Origin: Elusimicrobiales bacterium
Lineage (GTDB): Bacteria; Elusimicrobiota; Elusimicrobia; Elusimicrobiales; UBA9959
Assembly: GCA_028688015.1 (NCBI GenBank)
Contig: JAQTZB010000001.1
Coordinates: forward strand, 661,663 to 725,662
DNA length: 64,000 nt
Direction of reading: 5' to 3'
The position numbers were made by a program, and so were the translations under genes. Of the stretch, positions 8,109-16,669 are shown one piece after another (within the stretch, counting starts at the first letter, position 1; every line of letters begins with the position of its first letter). Under the pieces are notes generated by a model. The model saw nothing but the letters and a program-made list of their open reading frames with translations. It did not search any database and was not told the origin of the DNA.

Positions 8109-9002
8109 TTACCGGGGCAAGCTGGGTTTTGGAGCGAATACTTTCAGGGCCGACGGCAGGACCGTGAATTTGACCTTGCCGTCCTCCGAATAGAAGTCCT
8201 CCCCGTCGAGGTGGTACCAGGAGCCGGCCCCGCAGTCCAGGTCTATGGACCGTCCCTGCACTGAAGAATAAATGGCGGGGTGCTCGTTCAGTGTGCCGCG
8301 GAAGAGCGCCGGCACGGCCGCCAGCAAACGCGGCAGCGAAGCTTTCTTAACCGAGACCAGGTCCAGCAGGCCGTCGTCGATATAGGCGCCCGGGGCCATG
8401 CGGGCGCCGCCTCCGTACTGCACGCCGTTGAGGACGGCGTTGACCAGCGACAGCAGCTCCAGGCGGCGGCCGTCCACGACCGCTGTAGCCGGAGAGGGCT
8501 TATACGCCAGCACGCGGCGCGCGGCGTGCCAGACATAAGGCAGGATGCCGCGACGGGAGCTTAGGGAATTGAAATCGTGCGCGACTTCGGCGTCCAGGCC
8601 CACGCCTGCCGCGCAGAAGAAGGGGCGGCCGTTGGCCAGGCCGGCGTCCACCAGCCGCGGCTCCCAGTTGAGCAGCCCGGCCAGCGCGGCGTCGAAATCC
8701 AGCGGGATATAGAGGTTGCGGGCGAGGCCGTTGCCGGAGCCGCAGGGTAGGATGCCGAGGGCGGTCGGCTTGCCCAGCAGCGGGATAGCGGTCTCCCGGA
8801 TGGTGCCGTCGCCGCCCACGGCCACCACGCGCGAGAAACCGGCCAGGACGGCCCTGGCGGAGAGTTCGGACGCGTGCTCGCGCGCCAGCGTAAATTCGAT
8901 CTCGAAGCGCAGGTTGCGGCCGGAAAAGAAGCGCTCGATGCGCTCGCGGACGTCGCCGTACTTGCGGCCGGCGTTCGGGTTGACGATAAAATAGTAGGAC
9001 AT
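8109..9002 (-). CDS. Diacylglycerol kinase-family lipid kinase
   Basis: A 297-residue protein of the DagK/YegS/sphingosine-kinase family, which phosphorylates a lipid hydroxyl using ATP at the inner membrane. Motifs are NPNAGRK at the N-terminus, the nucleotide-binding VAVGGDGTIRE near residue 60, and GILPCGSGNGLARN near 85. The ATG at 9002 was chosen because it overlaps the upstream stop codon (TAATG), a coupling pattern used repeatedly in this genome, and the protein then starts right at its first beta strand. Lipid substrate (diacylglycerol, undecaprenol or other) cannot be told from sequence. Confidence 0.9.
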   Translation of the reverse strand: MSYYFIVNPNAGRKYGDVRERIERFFSGRNLRFEIEFTLAREHASELSARAVLAGFSRVVAVGGDGTIRETAIPLLGKPTALGILPCGSGNGLARNLYIPLDFDAALAGLLNWEPRLVDAGLANGRPFFCAAGVGLDAEVAHDFNSLSSRRGILPYVWHAARRVLAYKPSPATAVVDGRRLELLSLVNAVLNGVQYGGGARMAPGAYIDDGLLDLVSVKKASLPRLLAAVPALFRGTLNEHPAIYSSVQGRSIDLDCGAGSWYHLDGEDFYSEDGKVKFTVLPSALKVFAPKPSLPR

Positions 9003-9655
9003 TACTCTACGGCGCTCAGGCCGGTGGCCCACTCAGCCTTGGCGCCGGTGGGAGAGATGGCGGCCAGCGTGTTGCCGGAATCGGCCCGTCCCTTGCCGCA
9101 GTAGAAACGCACCTTATAGACGAAGCCGATGCGCAGGTCCGGCTTATCGCCCAGCAGTTCCGCGTCGTCTACGTAGAGATAGTCTATCTTCTTGGCAGGG
9201 CCGGTATAGACCAGGTTCAGGCGCCACCCGGGGCGGGCCTTCCGGGCCGTTATCATCTGCAGGTCCATCTCCAGGTCGCGCCCCTCGAAGCGCTCCGGGG
9301 CCGCGAAGAAGGCGGCCTCCCCCCCCTTCAGGACGGCCTGCCGGCCGGCCGGCTTCTCCTCGGCCGCCTCTATGACGGCCGGCTCCGGCTGGGGGTCTTC
9401 CTGGGCCTGGGGCGGTTCATCCTTGGCCCGGCGGGGGCGGTCCTCCTCCGGGGCCAGGTAGGGCTCGTCGGTGAGGTCCTCTTCCTGGCCGGTCGGCGCG
9501 GCAGCAGGGGCGGGGGCGGGATAAGACTGGGAGTAGGCGGGCTTGGAAGCCGGCGGGGCGGCCGGGTAGAATTTTTCCTTAAGGATGAAGCCCAGCACGA
9601 TCCCGATAAGGAAAAGCAGGAGCGTGTTGAGTATCCTCAGGCGGAAAAAATTCAT
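9002..9655 (-). CDS. Membrane-anchored Pro-rich protein, unknown
   Basis: A 217-residue protein with one N-terminal transmembrane segment (about residues 9-26), a linker rich in Pro, Ala and Glu (about 30-105) and a compact C-terminal domain of about 100 residues. The layout suggests an inner-membrane anchor holding a periplasmic domain away from the membrane. The C-terminal part contains a VYTGPAKKIDYLYVDD segment; I do not recognise a family. A TATAAA box lies 8 nt before the ATG on the minus strand, so the transcript may be nearly leaderless. It is co-transcribed with the lipid kinase. Confidence 0.7.
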   Translation of the reverse strand: MNFFRLRILNTLLLFLIGIVLGFILKEKFYPAAPPASKPAYSQSYPAPAPAAAPTGQEEDLTDEPYLAPEEDRPRRAKDEPPQAQEDPQPEPAVIEAAEEKPAGRQAVLKGGEAAFFAAPERFEGRDLEMDLQMITARKARPGWRLNLVYTGPAKKIDYLYVDDAELLGDKPDLRIGFVYKVRFYCGKGRADSGNTLAAISPTGAKAEWATGLSAVE

Positions 9656-9715
9656 ATCACGATTTTATAATATTTGCCGCGGATTGTGCAGGCGGCGCCG
9701 CGTGGCGCAGACCGA

Positions 9716-9747
9716 AAATAAAAAAGGCCGGGACCGCCCGGCCTTTC
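9716..9747 (-). terminator. Intrinsic terminator of the lipoprotein pair
   Basis: A 10-bp stem (9723-9732 with 9737-9746, 4-nt loop) is followed on the minus strand by a T-rich tail (TTTTTTATTTT includes the stem end). It lies 16 nt after the stop codon of the FlgT-like lipoprotein gene. Confidence 0.88.
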
Positions 9748-9762
9748 TTCAGCGCCTCCAGG

Positions 9763-10818
9763 TTACTGCAGTTCGGCGTCCAGGTCGTAGGAGGAGGTGC
9801 GGTTGACCTTGACGGGCCGCTTGGCATTCTTCATGAGCAGCTGGGACAGGTCTGAAGCGCCGCCCCTGTGCATGGCCACGTCCAGCACGGCCGTGCCGCC
9901 GCTGTAGGAGCGCACCCAGGAGGCGCGCACGGCGGGAATATTGCGCAGCAGCTTCGTGAATTCGCTGAGGTCGTTCATTGTCTTCACGTTGGCCAGATTG
10001 AGCCGCACTATAGAGCGCTCCCGCAGGGCCTTGAGGATCTTCTCTTTCAGCGGGTCGGCCGCCTTCTTGGCGGCGTTGATGAGCGAGGCGCGGGCCGCCG
10101 CGGTCTCGTTGAGGTCTATCCCCCCCGCCGACTCCTGGATGGAGGCCAGCGTCTCCTGGGAGCCGGTCTTGGCGGCGGAGACGGAAATGCCGGCGCGATA
10201 GGAGACGAAGCCGCCCAGGCCTTCTTTAGTATTGAAGGAGGCCTGAGCCTCGCCGCTGACGATGATGTCGGCCTTGTCCTTCTCGCCGGTGAGGAACCCG
10301 GCCTCTATGAAGCGGTTCTTGATCTCGAGCGCGGCGTAGTCCGTCTGCTGCGCTTTGGAGTCCACCGCCTCCCTGATGTCGAAGCCGATCACGGGATTGC
10401 CGAGCTTCTGCGGCTCGTTCTCCAGCGCGCGCAGCTTGGCGGAAAGGTCTTCCTTGCGCACGTGGGCGCGGATGCGGGTCTTGTAGAAGTCCCCGTCCCG
10501 CCACTCTTTGAGCGTCTCGTACTTCTCGATGTAGCCCTCGCTGCGGGAGGTGATGCTGTCGTCTATCAGCACTGCCTTGGACACCAGCGCGTCCTGGGAG
10601 ACGTAGACGCCGACCACCAGGGCCAGCGCGTTCTTCATCGCCTCGGCGAGCGCGGTCTTGCGCGCGCCGTCCAGGTCGCCGACCACGGGGGCCATACCCT
10701 CGGCCTCCACCACTTCGGTCTCGAAGGCGGGGTTGAGAGAGCTCTTGCGGGTGCCGCCGCAGCCGGCCGCGGCGAACAGCGCGGCGGCCAGCAGCAGGCG
10801 GGGCAGGCGGGAGGTCAT
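9763..10818 (-). CDS. FlgT/LPP20-like lipoprotein
   Basis: A 351-residue predicted lipoprotein with a signal peptide and lipobox Cys at residue 20 (AAAGCGG). Residues about 35-130 resemble the FlgT N-terminal/LPP20 domain: a stretch of regularly spaced Ala-rich helix (ARKTALAEAMKNALALVVG) followed by SEGYIEKYETLKEW and a beta hairpin. The rest is an alpha/beta region with a further domain near 150-340. No flagellar genes are seen nearby, so a flagellar role is not supported. It follows a second LPP20-like lipoprotein gene by 5 nt and ends at a strong terminator. The specific function is unknown. Confidence 0.75.
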   Translation of the reverse strand: MTSRLPRLLLAAALFAAAGCGGTRKSSLNPAFETEVVEAEGMAPVVGDLDGARKTALAEAMKNALALVVGVYVSQDALVSKAVLIDDSITSRSEGYIEKYETLKEWRDGDFYKTRIRAHVRKEDLSAKLRALENEPQKLGNPVIGFDIREAVDSKAQQTDYAALEIKNRFIEAGFLTGEKDKADIIVSGEAQASFNTKEGLGGFVSYRAGISVSAAKTGSQETLASIQESAGGIDLNETAAARASLINAAKKAADPLKEKILKALRERSIVRLNLANVKTMNDLSEFTKLLRNIPAVRASWVRSYSGGTAVLDVAMHRGGASDLSQLLMKNAKRPVKVNRTSSYDLDAELQ

Positions 10819-10823
10819 CGGGC

Positions 10824-11273
10824 TTATTCCGCTATCTTCAAGCCGGCTTCTTTAAGGGCCTTCTTCGGCAGGCGCAGGACTATCACGCAGCCGTCGTCGG
10901 CCGTCCACTCGCTGCGCACCACCTGGGCGCCCTTGATCACGGCGTCGATCTTGGTGGCGAGCACGGAATCTGTCTCTATGGCCTTCTCCACGGTCACGCC
11001 GCCTTCCAGCTGCACGCCTTTGACGAAGGAAAGCATGTTGTACTGGCCGTTGACTATGGAGGCGTTGCGGGAGGTGGCCATGCGCTGGGTCTTGTTCTCC
11101 AGGGTCTGGTCGGCGGCGCCGATGCCGCGCGCGAACACGTAATTCTTGGTCACGCCTTCCTCAACCCACTCGCGCTCGATTTCGCCGGTCTTGGAGACCG
11201 TGCCCTTCTCGGGAGACGAAGCGCAGCCGGCCGCGAGCAGCCCGGCTGCCACGGCTAAAAATATCTTTTTCAT
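10824..11273 (-). CDS. LPP20-family lipoprotein
   Basis: A 149-residue lipoprotein with a signal peptide and lipobox Cys at residue 17 (LAAGCAS). The mature part resembles LPP20-like domains: FARGIGAADQTLENKTQRMA followed by a helical stretch and a short beta region ending in VIVLRLPKKAL. A good AAGGAGG ribosome binding site precedes the ATG, and a TATAGAAT -10-like box lies about 35 nt upstream on the minus strand. It forms a two-gene operon with the FlgT-like lipoprotein. Role unknown; probably outer-membrane associated. Confidence 0.75.
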   Translation of the reverse strand: MKKIFLAVAAGLLAAGCASSPEKGTVSKTGEIEREWVEEGVTKNYVFARGIGAADQTLENKTQRMATSRNASIVNGQYNMLSFVKGVQLEGGVTVEKAIETDSVLATKIDAVIKGAQVVRSEWTADDGCVIVLRLPKKALKEAGLKIAE

Positions 11274-11344
11274 TATAATGCCCTCCTTGTACTGTCGGCT
11301 TAATTCTATAAACTAAACCCGGCAGTGTCAATTACGGGAGGCGG

Positions 11345-11995
11345 TCAGAAACGGTAGCCCAGCAGGATGGTGATGACGCTGTTCTTGATGTCAGGAGTGT
11401 CGCCCCCGCTGCTTTCCGAGATCGTGGCGAGGCTGCGGGTGTAGCGGGCCTCCAGCGAAATAGCGCCCTTGCCGGCCGGGATATCAACCGCGCCGCCCAC
11501 CATGACGCCGGGGTCGAAGGCTTTAATATTCTCGGCGTTGCTCGTGGCCGAATAGCCGATGGAGTGCGACTCTGATTTGGCGCTGATCTTGATGCCGAAG
11601 GCGGGCCCGATCAGGAAAGCCGGCTTCGCGCCGCTGCGGCTCTCGATGTCGAACCGCGCCAGCACCGGGATCTCCAGGTAGGTGAGCTTGACGCGGCTCT
11701 CGTAGTGTGAGCCCAGGACGTCGCCCTTATAGGTGGCGCCCTTAACCGTGATCATGCACTCGGTCTGGACCTTGAACCTGGCCTGGCGCAGCGGGAAGAC
11801 CAAATAGCCGCCAATGGCCAGCCCGGCCCCGGACGCCTTGGTGCCGGAGCCGGCCGAAGCGTCGCTGCCGACGAAGTCGCTGACGTTGAGGCCGGTCTTC
11901 AGGCCGCCCGACACTTCGGCGCCCGCCGCGGGAGCGGCGGGCAGCGCGAGCGCCGCCGCCAGGAGGACCGGTAATAGATCGGTTTTCAGGTTCAT
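11345..11995 (-). CDS. Outer-membrane beta-barrel protein (PorT/OmpX-like)
   Basis: A 216-residue secreted protein with a signal peptide (about residues 1-26, ending ...APAAGA) and alternating hydrophobic beta strands typical of an eight-stranded barrel; it ends with the C-terminal ITILLGYRF, the Phe-terminated strand of outer-membrane proteins. ATG at 11995 is chosen over an in-frame TTG at 12004 because it sits directly at the signal peptide. It is the last gene of a run with the PorV-like protein and the large peptidase. PorT-like barrels are linked to type IX secretion in Bacteroidota; here that is only a hint from position and fold. Confidence 0.75.
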   Translation of the reverse strand: MNLKTDLLPVLLAAALALPAAPAAGAEVSGGLKTGLNVSDFVGSDASAGSGTKASGAGLAIGGYLVFPLRQARFKVQTECMITVKGATYKGDVLGSHYESRVKLTYLEIPVLARFDIESRSGAKPAFLIGPAFGIKISAKSESHSIGYSATSNAENIKAFDPGVMVGGAVDIPAGKGAISLEARYTRSLATISESSGGDTPDIKNSVITILLGYRF

Positions 11996-12000
11996 ATCGC

Positions 12001-13167
12001 TCAATAGATCCAGAAGAAGTCGGAATCTTTCTTCGGCTTGGCGGCAGGCTTGCCCGGCGCCTTCTGCCCCGCCTTGGGCTTGGACTTGGCGGCAGGCTCC
12101 TCGGCCTGCGGGCCGCGGTACTGGGGCTTCTTGCGCAGGTATTCGCCGGTGCGCCAGCCGGAGAACTTGTAGGCGAAGGAGACCTGCGAGGTATTGAACA
12201 CCTCGCCGCCCATCGTCATGCCGAAATCGAGGGAGAAATTCTCGTAATGCACGCCCAGGCCTATGGTGGGTCCCTTGTTGTCTTCCGCCGCCCGGTAGCC
12301 CAGCCGGAAGTTGAAATACTCCTGGAAGTTATATTCCAGCCCGCCTCTCAGGCTCTTGAGCTTTTCCTGCAGGTAAAAGTCGGCCTCGGCGGCCAGCAGC
12401 AGCGACTGCGACATAACGGTGGGGCGCTGGTAAGAGGCGCCCAGGCGCAGGATCGTGGGCAGCGGGGTGGTTTCCTGGTAGTACTTCACCCCCCCTCCGA
12501 AATTGGAGATGGAGGCGCCCAGGCTGAGGCCCAGGTTATTCTCGCGCAGCAGCCACCCGCCGTCGAACGCCAGCGCGGAGGCCGAATAGGTCTCCAGCAG
12601 CTCCGAGCCGATGTACTTGACCGAGAGGCCCATGTACTGGTCTATCTTGGCGCTGTAGCCCTCCAGGTCCACGTCGCCGGAAAAGATCTTCTCTCCGTAG
12701 CTCAGCGCTATAACGCGCGTGCTCTCGGCGTCCATGGACACGGAGTTGACGCCGCCGTTGGCGTCGATGGGGTTGTAGACGAAGCGCCCGCTGTCCGAGA
12801 ACATGGCGGAGATGCCCAGGCCGGGCTTGTCGAAGCCGGCGAAGCCCTGTATCGGCAGCGGCAGCCCGAAGGAGAGGTTCTGCAGGGTGGCGTCGTCGAA
12901 GCCGGATTGGTACATGGCGGACGCTTCCGGCAGGTAGAGCTGGCCGAGGCCGGCCGGGTTGTAGTTGGCGGCGTAAACGTCGTCGGCCACGGCCACGAAG
13001 GCCCCGCCCATGCCGAGGGCACGGGGGCTCATGTCGGTCTTCAGGACCTGCACGCCCGCCGAGCCAGGGCCGCCTGCGAAGGCGGGCGGCGGGACGCAGC
13101 AGAGCAGCGCCAGCGCGGCGCCCAGCGCCGCCGACGTAATCCTGTTCTGGTTGTTCCGGTAGTTCAT
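12001..13167 (-). CDS. PorV/PorQ-family outer-membrane protein
   Basis: A 388-residue outer-membrane protein with a signal peptide (about 1-31) followed by the PorV/PorQ (UPF0164-like) hallmark DMSPRALGMGGAFVAVAD and ANYNPAGLGQL near residues 45-77, then a long run of beta strands. In Bacteroidota PorV is a shuttle that carries T9SS substrates to the attachment complex; related proteins are found in several other diderm phyla. The C-terminus has a Lys/Pro/Ala-rich tail (about 355-380) before a short FFWIY end, which is unusual for a barrel. The gene follows the large peptidase by 12 nt and nearly touches the next barrel gene. Confidence 0.85.
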   Translation of the reverse strand: MNYRNNQNRITSAALGAALALLCCVPPPAFAGGPGSAGVQVLKTDMSPRALGMGGAFVAVADDVYAANYNPAGLGQLYLPEASAMYQSGFDDATLQNLSFGLPLPIQGFAGFDKPGLGISAMFSDSGRFVYNPIDANGGVNSVSMDAESTRVIALSYGEKIFSGDVDLEGYSAKIDQYMGLSVKYIGSELLETYSASALAFDGGWLLRENNLGLSLGASISNFGGGVKYYQETTPLPTILRLGASYQRPTVMSQSLLLAAEADFYLQEKLKSLRGGLEYNFQEYFNFRLGYRAAEDNKGPTIGLGVHYENFSLDFGMTMGGEVFNTSQVSFAYKFSGWRTGEYLRKKPQYRGPQAEEPAAKSKPKAGQKAPGKPAAKPKKDSDFFWIY

Positions 13168-13179
13168 AATAGCCGCCGC

Positions 13180-16100
13180 TTACCTGACCACCGCTATCTT
13201 GACTATCTTGTTCACGCCCGGCCCTTTCGTCTTGACGAAGTAAATGCCGCTTGCGGCCTTGCCGCCGTTGGAATTGGTGCCGTTCCACTCCAGCGTTCCC
13301 TTGCCGGCGGATACCTGCCCTTCGTAAACAGTGCGGACCAGCGTGCCGGACTGGGTATAGACCTTGACTGAGAGCGTGCCGGAGGACTGGACTTCGTATT
13401 TGATTATGGCGGAGCCGCCGGCCCCGATGATATTGTTGTAAGCCGTCACCTCGGAGCGGTTGGCGGTGAGGTTGATGGCGTTGGAGACGCCGAGCGACAG
13501 GACATGCCCCAGGTGGTTGCGGCCGAAGACCTCCAGGTAGACCGTGCCTATGCCGGGGTAGCGGGCGGCGAAGCCGGGCTGCAGCTTGACGCGGCTGGAG
13601 ACCACGCGGCGCCCGAAAGAATCCACGTTGCCGGGGGCGGCGTTCAGGGCCGCCGAGACGTGCGTCATGTAGGTGCCCGCCGCGTTGGTGCGCGTCAGCG
13701 GGATGGGGTCGTAGTTATGGTCGCGCAGCTGTGCGTATTCGAACACCAGTTCTGCGCCGGTCACGGGGGTGCCCGCCGGCAGCGTCGTAGAGGAGACGGA
13801 GCCCAGCATAGGGAAGTACGGGTACGGCACGGAGAAAGCGAGCTCGTCGTTATCGAACACGGAGGAATAGATGCTGGCCGAAGCGCTGCCCTGGGGCGAG
13901 CGGGAGAGCGTCAGAGAATAAGGCAGCGACGAGTTGGCCTCCGAGTTGCCGTAATACTGGTTGGGCGCGGCGGAGACCACCAGGTAGTAGCGCCCGCCGC
14001 CGGCCGGGATGTCGTAGCTGAGGCTGACCGCCTTGTTGAGCGTGTAGCACTGCCCGGTGTCGTAGCAGGCGTCGGAGCCGGTGCCGTAGATCACGGGGGC
14101 GGCCTCGGTCACGTACTCCCGGTTGGAGTCGAACAGGAACATGGAGTAGGCGTAATAGACGCCTTCGTCGGCGGTCATGGGCAGGGCCAGCTCCGCAGTG
14201 AACCGCCCGGGTGACAGCGGCATAGAATAGTAGTCCACGTCGCCCAAGGGGTAGACGGTGGCAGACAGCGAAGGGAGGCTGCTGATGTCGGCGGCGCACT
14301 CCGGGCCGTTGTTGTTGCGGCACAGGCCTGAGGAGCCGCTGGTCTCGAAACCGTCTCCGCCTATTCCGGCCGTGCCGATGCCGTGCGCCGCGAAGGCGGT
14401 GTCGATCTTGGCCTGGGCGGCTGCGTTGCACTGGCCCGCCCACCTGAGCTCGAACTGGGTGCAGGCGTCTTTCATGGCGTCGTAGAAGTTTGTGAAATTG
14501 TCCGGAAAATAGAACAGGGCGGCGAAAGCCAGCACGTCGGCGCGGGACTGGCCGCTGAAGCCGCCGGAGGTAAAGACGCCGAGGTCGGTCACGGTGGTGG
14601 GCGTGCTGTTGCGCAGGCTGTAAAGCGCCTGGGACAGGATCAGGCCGTCCTCGTGCACCTCGCCGTACCAGTCGTCGGGCATGTTGCGCACGTCGGTGGG
14701 CTGGCCGGAGCCGGAGAGGTCGCGCGTCGCGGCCTCGCCCACGCCCACGAAATTGCCGAGGGTCACCTGGTTGCCGAGGCCAGGCTCGCGCCAGAAGGAG
14801 GCCAGGGCGAAATAGTCGGAGAGGCCTTCGCTGATGGCGCCGAATTCGCCGAAGTTGATGATCGGGTAGATCTTATCCATCACCAGGTGGATATACTCGT
14901 GGCGCACGATGGTGCCGTCGAGGGCGAACGAACGGTACTTATTATAGTTGTCCATCCTGCCGTCGCCCATGATGATGTGGCCTTTTTCCAGGTCGTAGTA
15001 GGCGTTCAGCATGCCCTGGCAGCCGGTGGTGCAGTTGGTGAGGGCGTCGGGGTCCCCGGCGGCGTGCACCATGACGGGCACCTGCGCGGACAGGTCTATG
15101 GCCAGGCCGCCGGCGGTGTTGACGTTCAGCGGGTCGAAGTAGCGGCGGATAGCGTTGAGATGGTAGAAGGCGTTCACCTCGGACAGGGCGTTGGTGGTGC
15201 CCAGGCTGCTGTCCCAATATATGCCCGCCGTGGCGGTAGACCAGACGGGCGAGCCGGGGTTGGAGGAGGCGCCCGGGGCGTTGGTCAGCACCAGGTAGCT
15301 GGAGATGTCGATTACGAAGCCGTTGGCGGTGCCGGAGCCGTCGGTTTCCAGCTCTACAGTATAGGACGGGTTCTCCACGGCCGCGCCGTAAAACGGCGCG
15401 GTCCGGCTGCCGATGTAGGTGCCGAGGACGGAGTTGCCGCTCTTGACGGAGATCTGGTCGGCGTCGTTCACAGAGCCGTACAGGTCCAGGCTGCCGGCAC
15501 TGAAAGAAGTGAAGCGCGGCATGGCTTTGGCGAAGGCATAGCCGCTGCCGGTCCAGGTGTCGGGGATGGTGACGGTATAGGTGTAGGTCTGCGAATCGGA
15601 GTAAGGGTGCGGCGACTGTACCGAGTTCGCCACCGGGATCCACTGCCCGCCGCCGTTGTCGTAGTGGGCGCTGGCGCCGCGGAAATTGGTGACGGCGAAA
15701 TAAGGCCCCTTCAGCGAGGAGAAGACCTTGCCGTTGCCGGTAACGCAGTAGTCTCCGGCGGAATTGGTGACCGTCATGCTGGAGTAAGAGCCGACCCAGA
15801 AATACTGGTCGCGCAGCGGTACTGTGACGGGCGCGGCCCAGAGGTCCTCCGTGACGTTGAGGCTGCCCCCGGCGTTATAGCCGGGAATGGGCGAGACGGC
15901 GTACACCTTGCCGGTGGAGGTGCCGTAGGTGTTCCAGACGCCGGCGCAGGCGTAGCGCAGGTCGTCGTATTTGTAGAGTACCGAGCCGTCGGCGGCGTCG
16001 ATGTAGTAGACCCAGAGGCCGCCTGAGCGGCCGCGGATCTTCCAGGCGAGCTTAAGCGCGCCGGCGGCCTCGTCGGGATAGACCACCAGTTCGGCGCGGG

Positions 16101-16668
16101 ACACGGCGAGCTGCCGGCCCAGGTCCAGCCTGGCGGCCATGACCGCGGCCTGCTCTGAGATCGAAGGCGTGGTGTTGAACTCCAGTTCCGGCTCGAAGCG
16201 GCCCTGGTAGCCGGAGACCTCACCGTTTTCGGAGACGTGCACCCGGGCGTAGGAGAACTCCACCGGCAGGCCGTCCTTGTACTGCTGGTACTGCAGGTGG
16301 GTGACCCCCAGGAACTCTTTCTTGTGAGCCAGCCGCAGCGAGGCGGGCTGCACCTTAAGGAGTTCTTTATTGTCTTCAAAGAAAGCGATGGCGGCCTGCT
16401 CCGGGGTGCCGGGATAGCGCGCGGTGCGGCCTCCGGTTATGGCTTCCGGCAGCGCGGTGCGGGGATTGTAGCGGACCTTCCAGCCCTTGCCCTGTTTTTT
16501 CACGAAGTTCCGGAAAGCCTCGCGCGTGGCCGCGGAAGGGGTGCGGCGCACCTGGCGCAGCGAAGAGGCCAGCGGGGAAGGCTTGCGCTCCCGGGGCGCG
16601 GCGGCCAGTTCCCCCGCCGCTGAGAGCAGCAGGAGGGTGACGGGCAGGAGGAATTTAAGAGTCTTCAT
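13180..16668 (-). CDS. Large secreted metallopeptidase (M4/M36-like) with C-terminal sorting domain
   Basis: An 1162-residue secreted protein. After a signal peptide (about 1-23) comes an FTP/PepSY propeptide-like region (about 75-215: AAIAFFEDNKELLKVQP, LPVEFSYARVHV). The gluzincin zinc site is HEYIH near residue 588 with a third ligand in ISEGLSDYFA about 20 residues on, as in thermolysin/fungalysin enzymes. Residues about 780-920 contain a PPC-like beta domain, and the last ~80 residues form a FlgD/T9SS-type sorting domain (SVKVYTQSGTLVRTVYEG ... GIYFVK) ending KIVKIAVVR. It is encoded directly upstream of the PorV-like gene. Most likely a surface or extracellular protease; the export route by a T9SS-like machine is inference. 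Confidence 0.87.
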   Translation of the reverse strand: MKTLKFLLPVTLLLLSAAGELAAAPRERKPSPLASSLRQVRRTPSAATREAFRNFVKKQGKGWKVRYNPRTALPEAITGGRTARYPGTPEQAAIAFFEDNKELLKVQPASLRLAHKKEFLGVTHLQYQQYKDGLPVEFSYARVHVSENGEVSGYQGRFEPELEFNTTPSISEQAAVMAARLDLGRQLAVSRAELVVYPDEAAGALKLAWKIRGRSGGLWVYYIDAADGSVLYKYDDLRYACAGVWNTYGTSTGKVYAVSPIPGYNAGGSLNVTEDLWAAPVTVPLRDQYFWVGSYSSMTVTNSAGDYCVTGNGKVFSSLKGPYFAVTNFRGASAHYDNGGGQWIPVANSVQSPHPYSDSQTYTYTVTIPDTWTGSGYAFAKAMPRFTSFSAGSLDLYGSVNDADQISVKSGNSVLGTYIGSRTAPFYGAAVENPSYTVELETDGSGTANGFVIDISSYLVLTNAPGASSNPGSPVWSTATAGIYWDSSLGTTNALSEVNAFYHLNAIRRYFDPLNVNTAGGLAIDLSAQVPVMVHAAGDPDALTNCTTGCQGMLNAYYDLEKGHIIMGDGRMDNYNKYRSFALDGTIVRHEYIHLVMDKIYPIINFGEFGAISEGLSDYFALASFWREPGLGNQVTLGNFVGVGEAATRDLSGSGQPTDVRNMPDDWYGEVHEDGLILSQALYSLRNSTPTTVTDLGVFTSGGFSGQSRADVLAFAALFYFPDNFTNFYDAMKDACTQFELRWAGQCNAAAQAKIDTAFAAHGIGTAGIGGDGFETSGSSGLCRNNNGPECAADISSLPSLSATVYPLGDVDYYSMPLSPGRFTAELALPMTADEGVYYAYSMFLFDSNREYVTEAAPVIYGTGSDACYDTGQCYTLNKAVSLSYDIPAGGGRYYLVVSAAPNQYYGNSEANSSLPYSLTLSRSPQGSASASIYSSVFDNDELAFSVPYPYFPMLGSVSSTTLPAGTPVTGAELVFEYAQLRDHNYDPIPLTRTNAAGTYMTHVSAALNAAPGNVDSFGRRVVSSRVKLQPGFAARYPGIGTVYLEVFGRNHLGHVLSLGVSNAINLTANRSEVTAYNNIIGAGGSAIIKYEVQSSGTLSVKVYTQSGTLVRTVYEGQVSAGKGTLEWNGTNSNGGKAASGIYFVKTKGPGVNKIVKIAVVR

Positions 16669-16669
16669 A

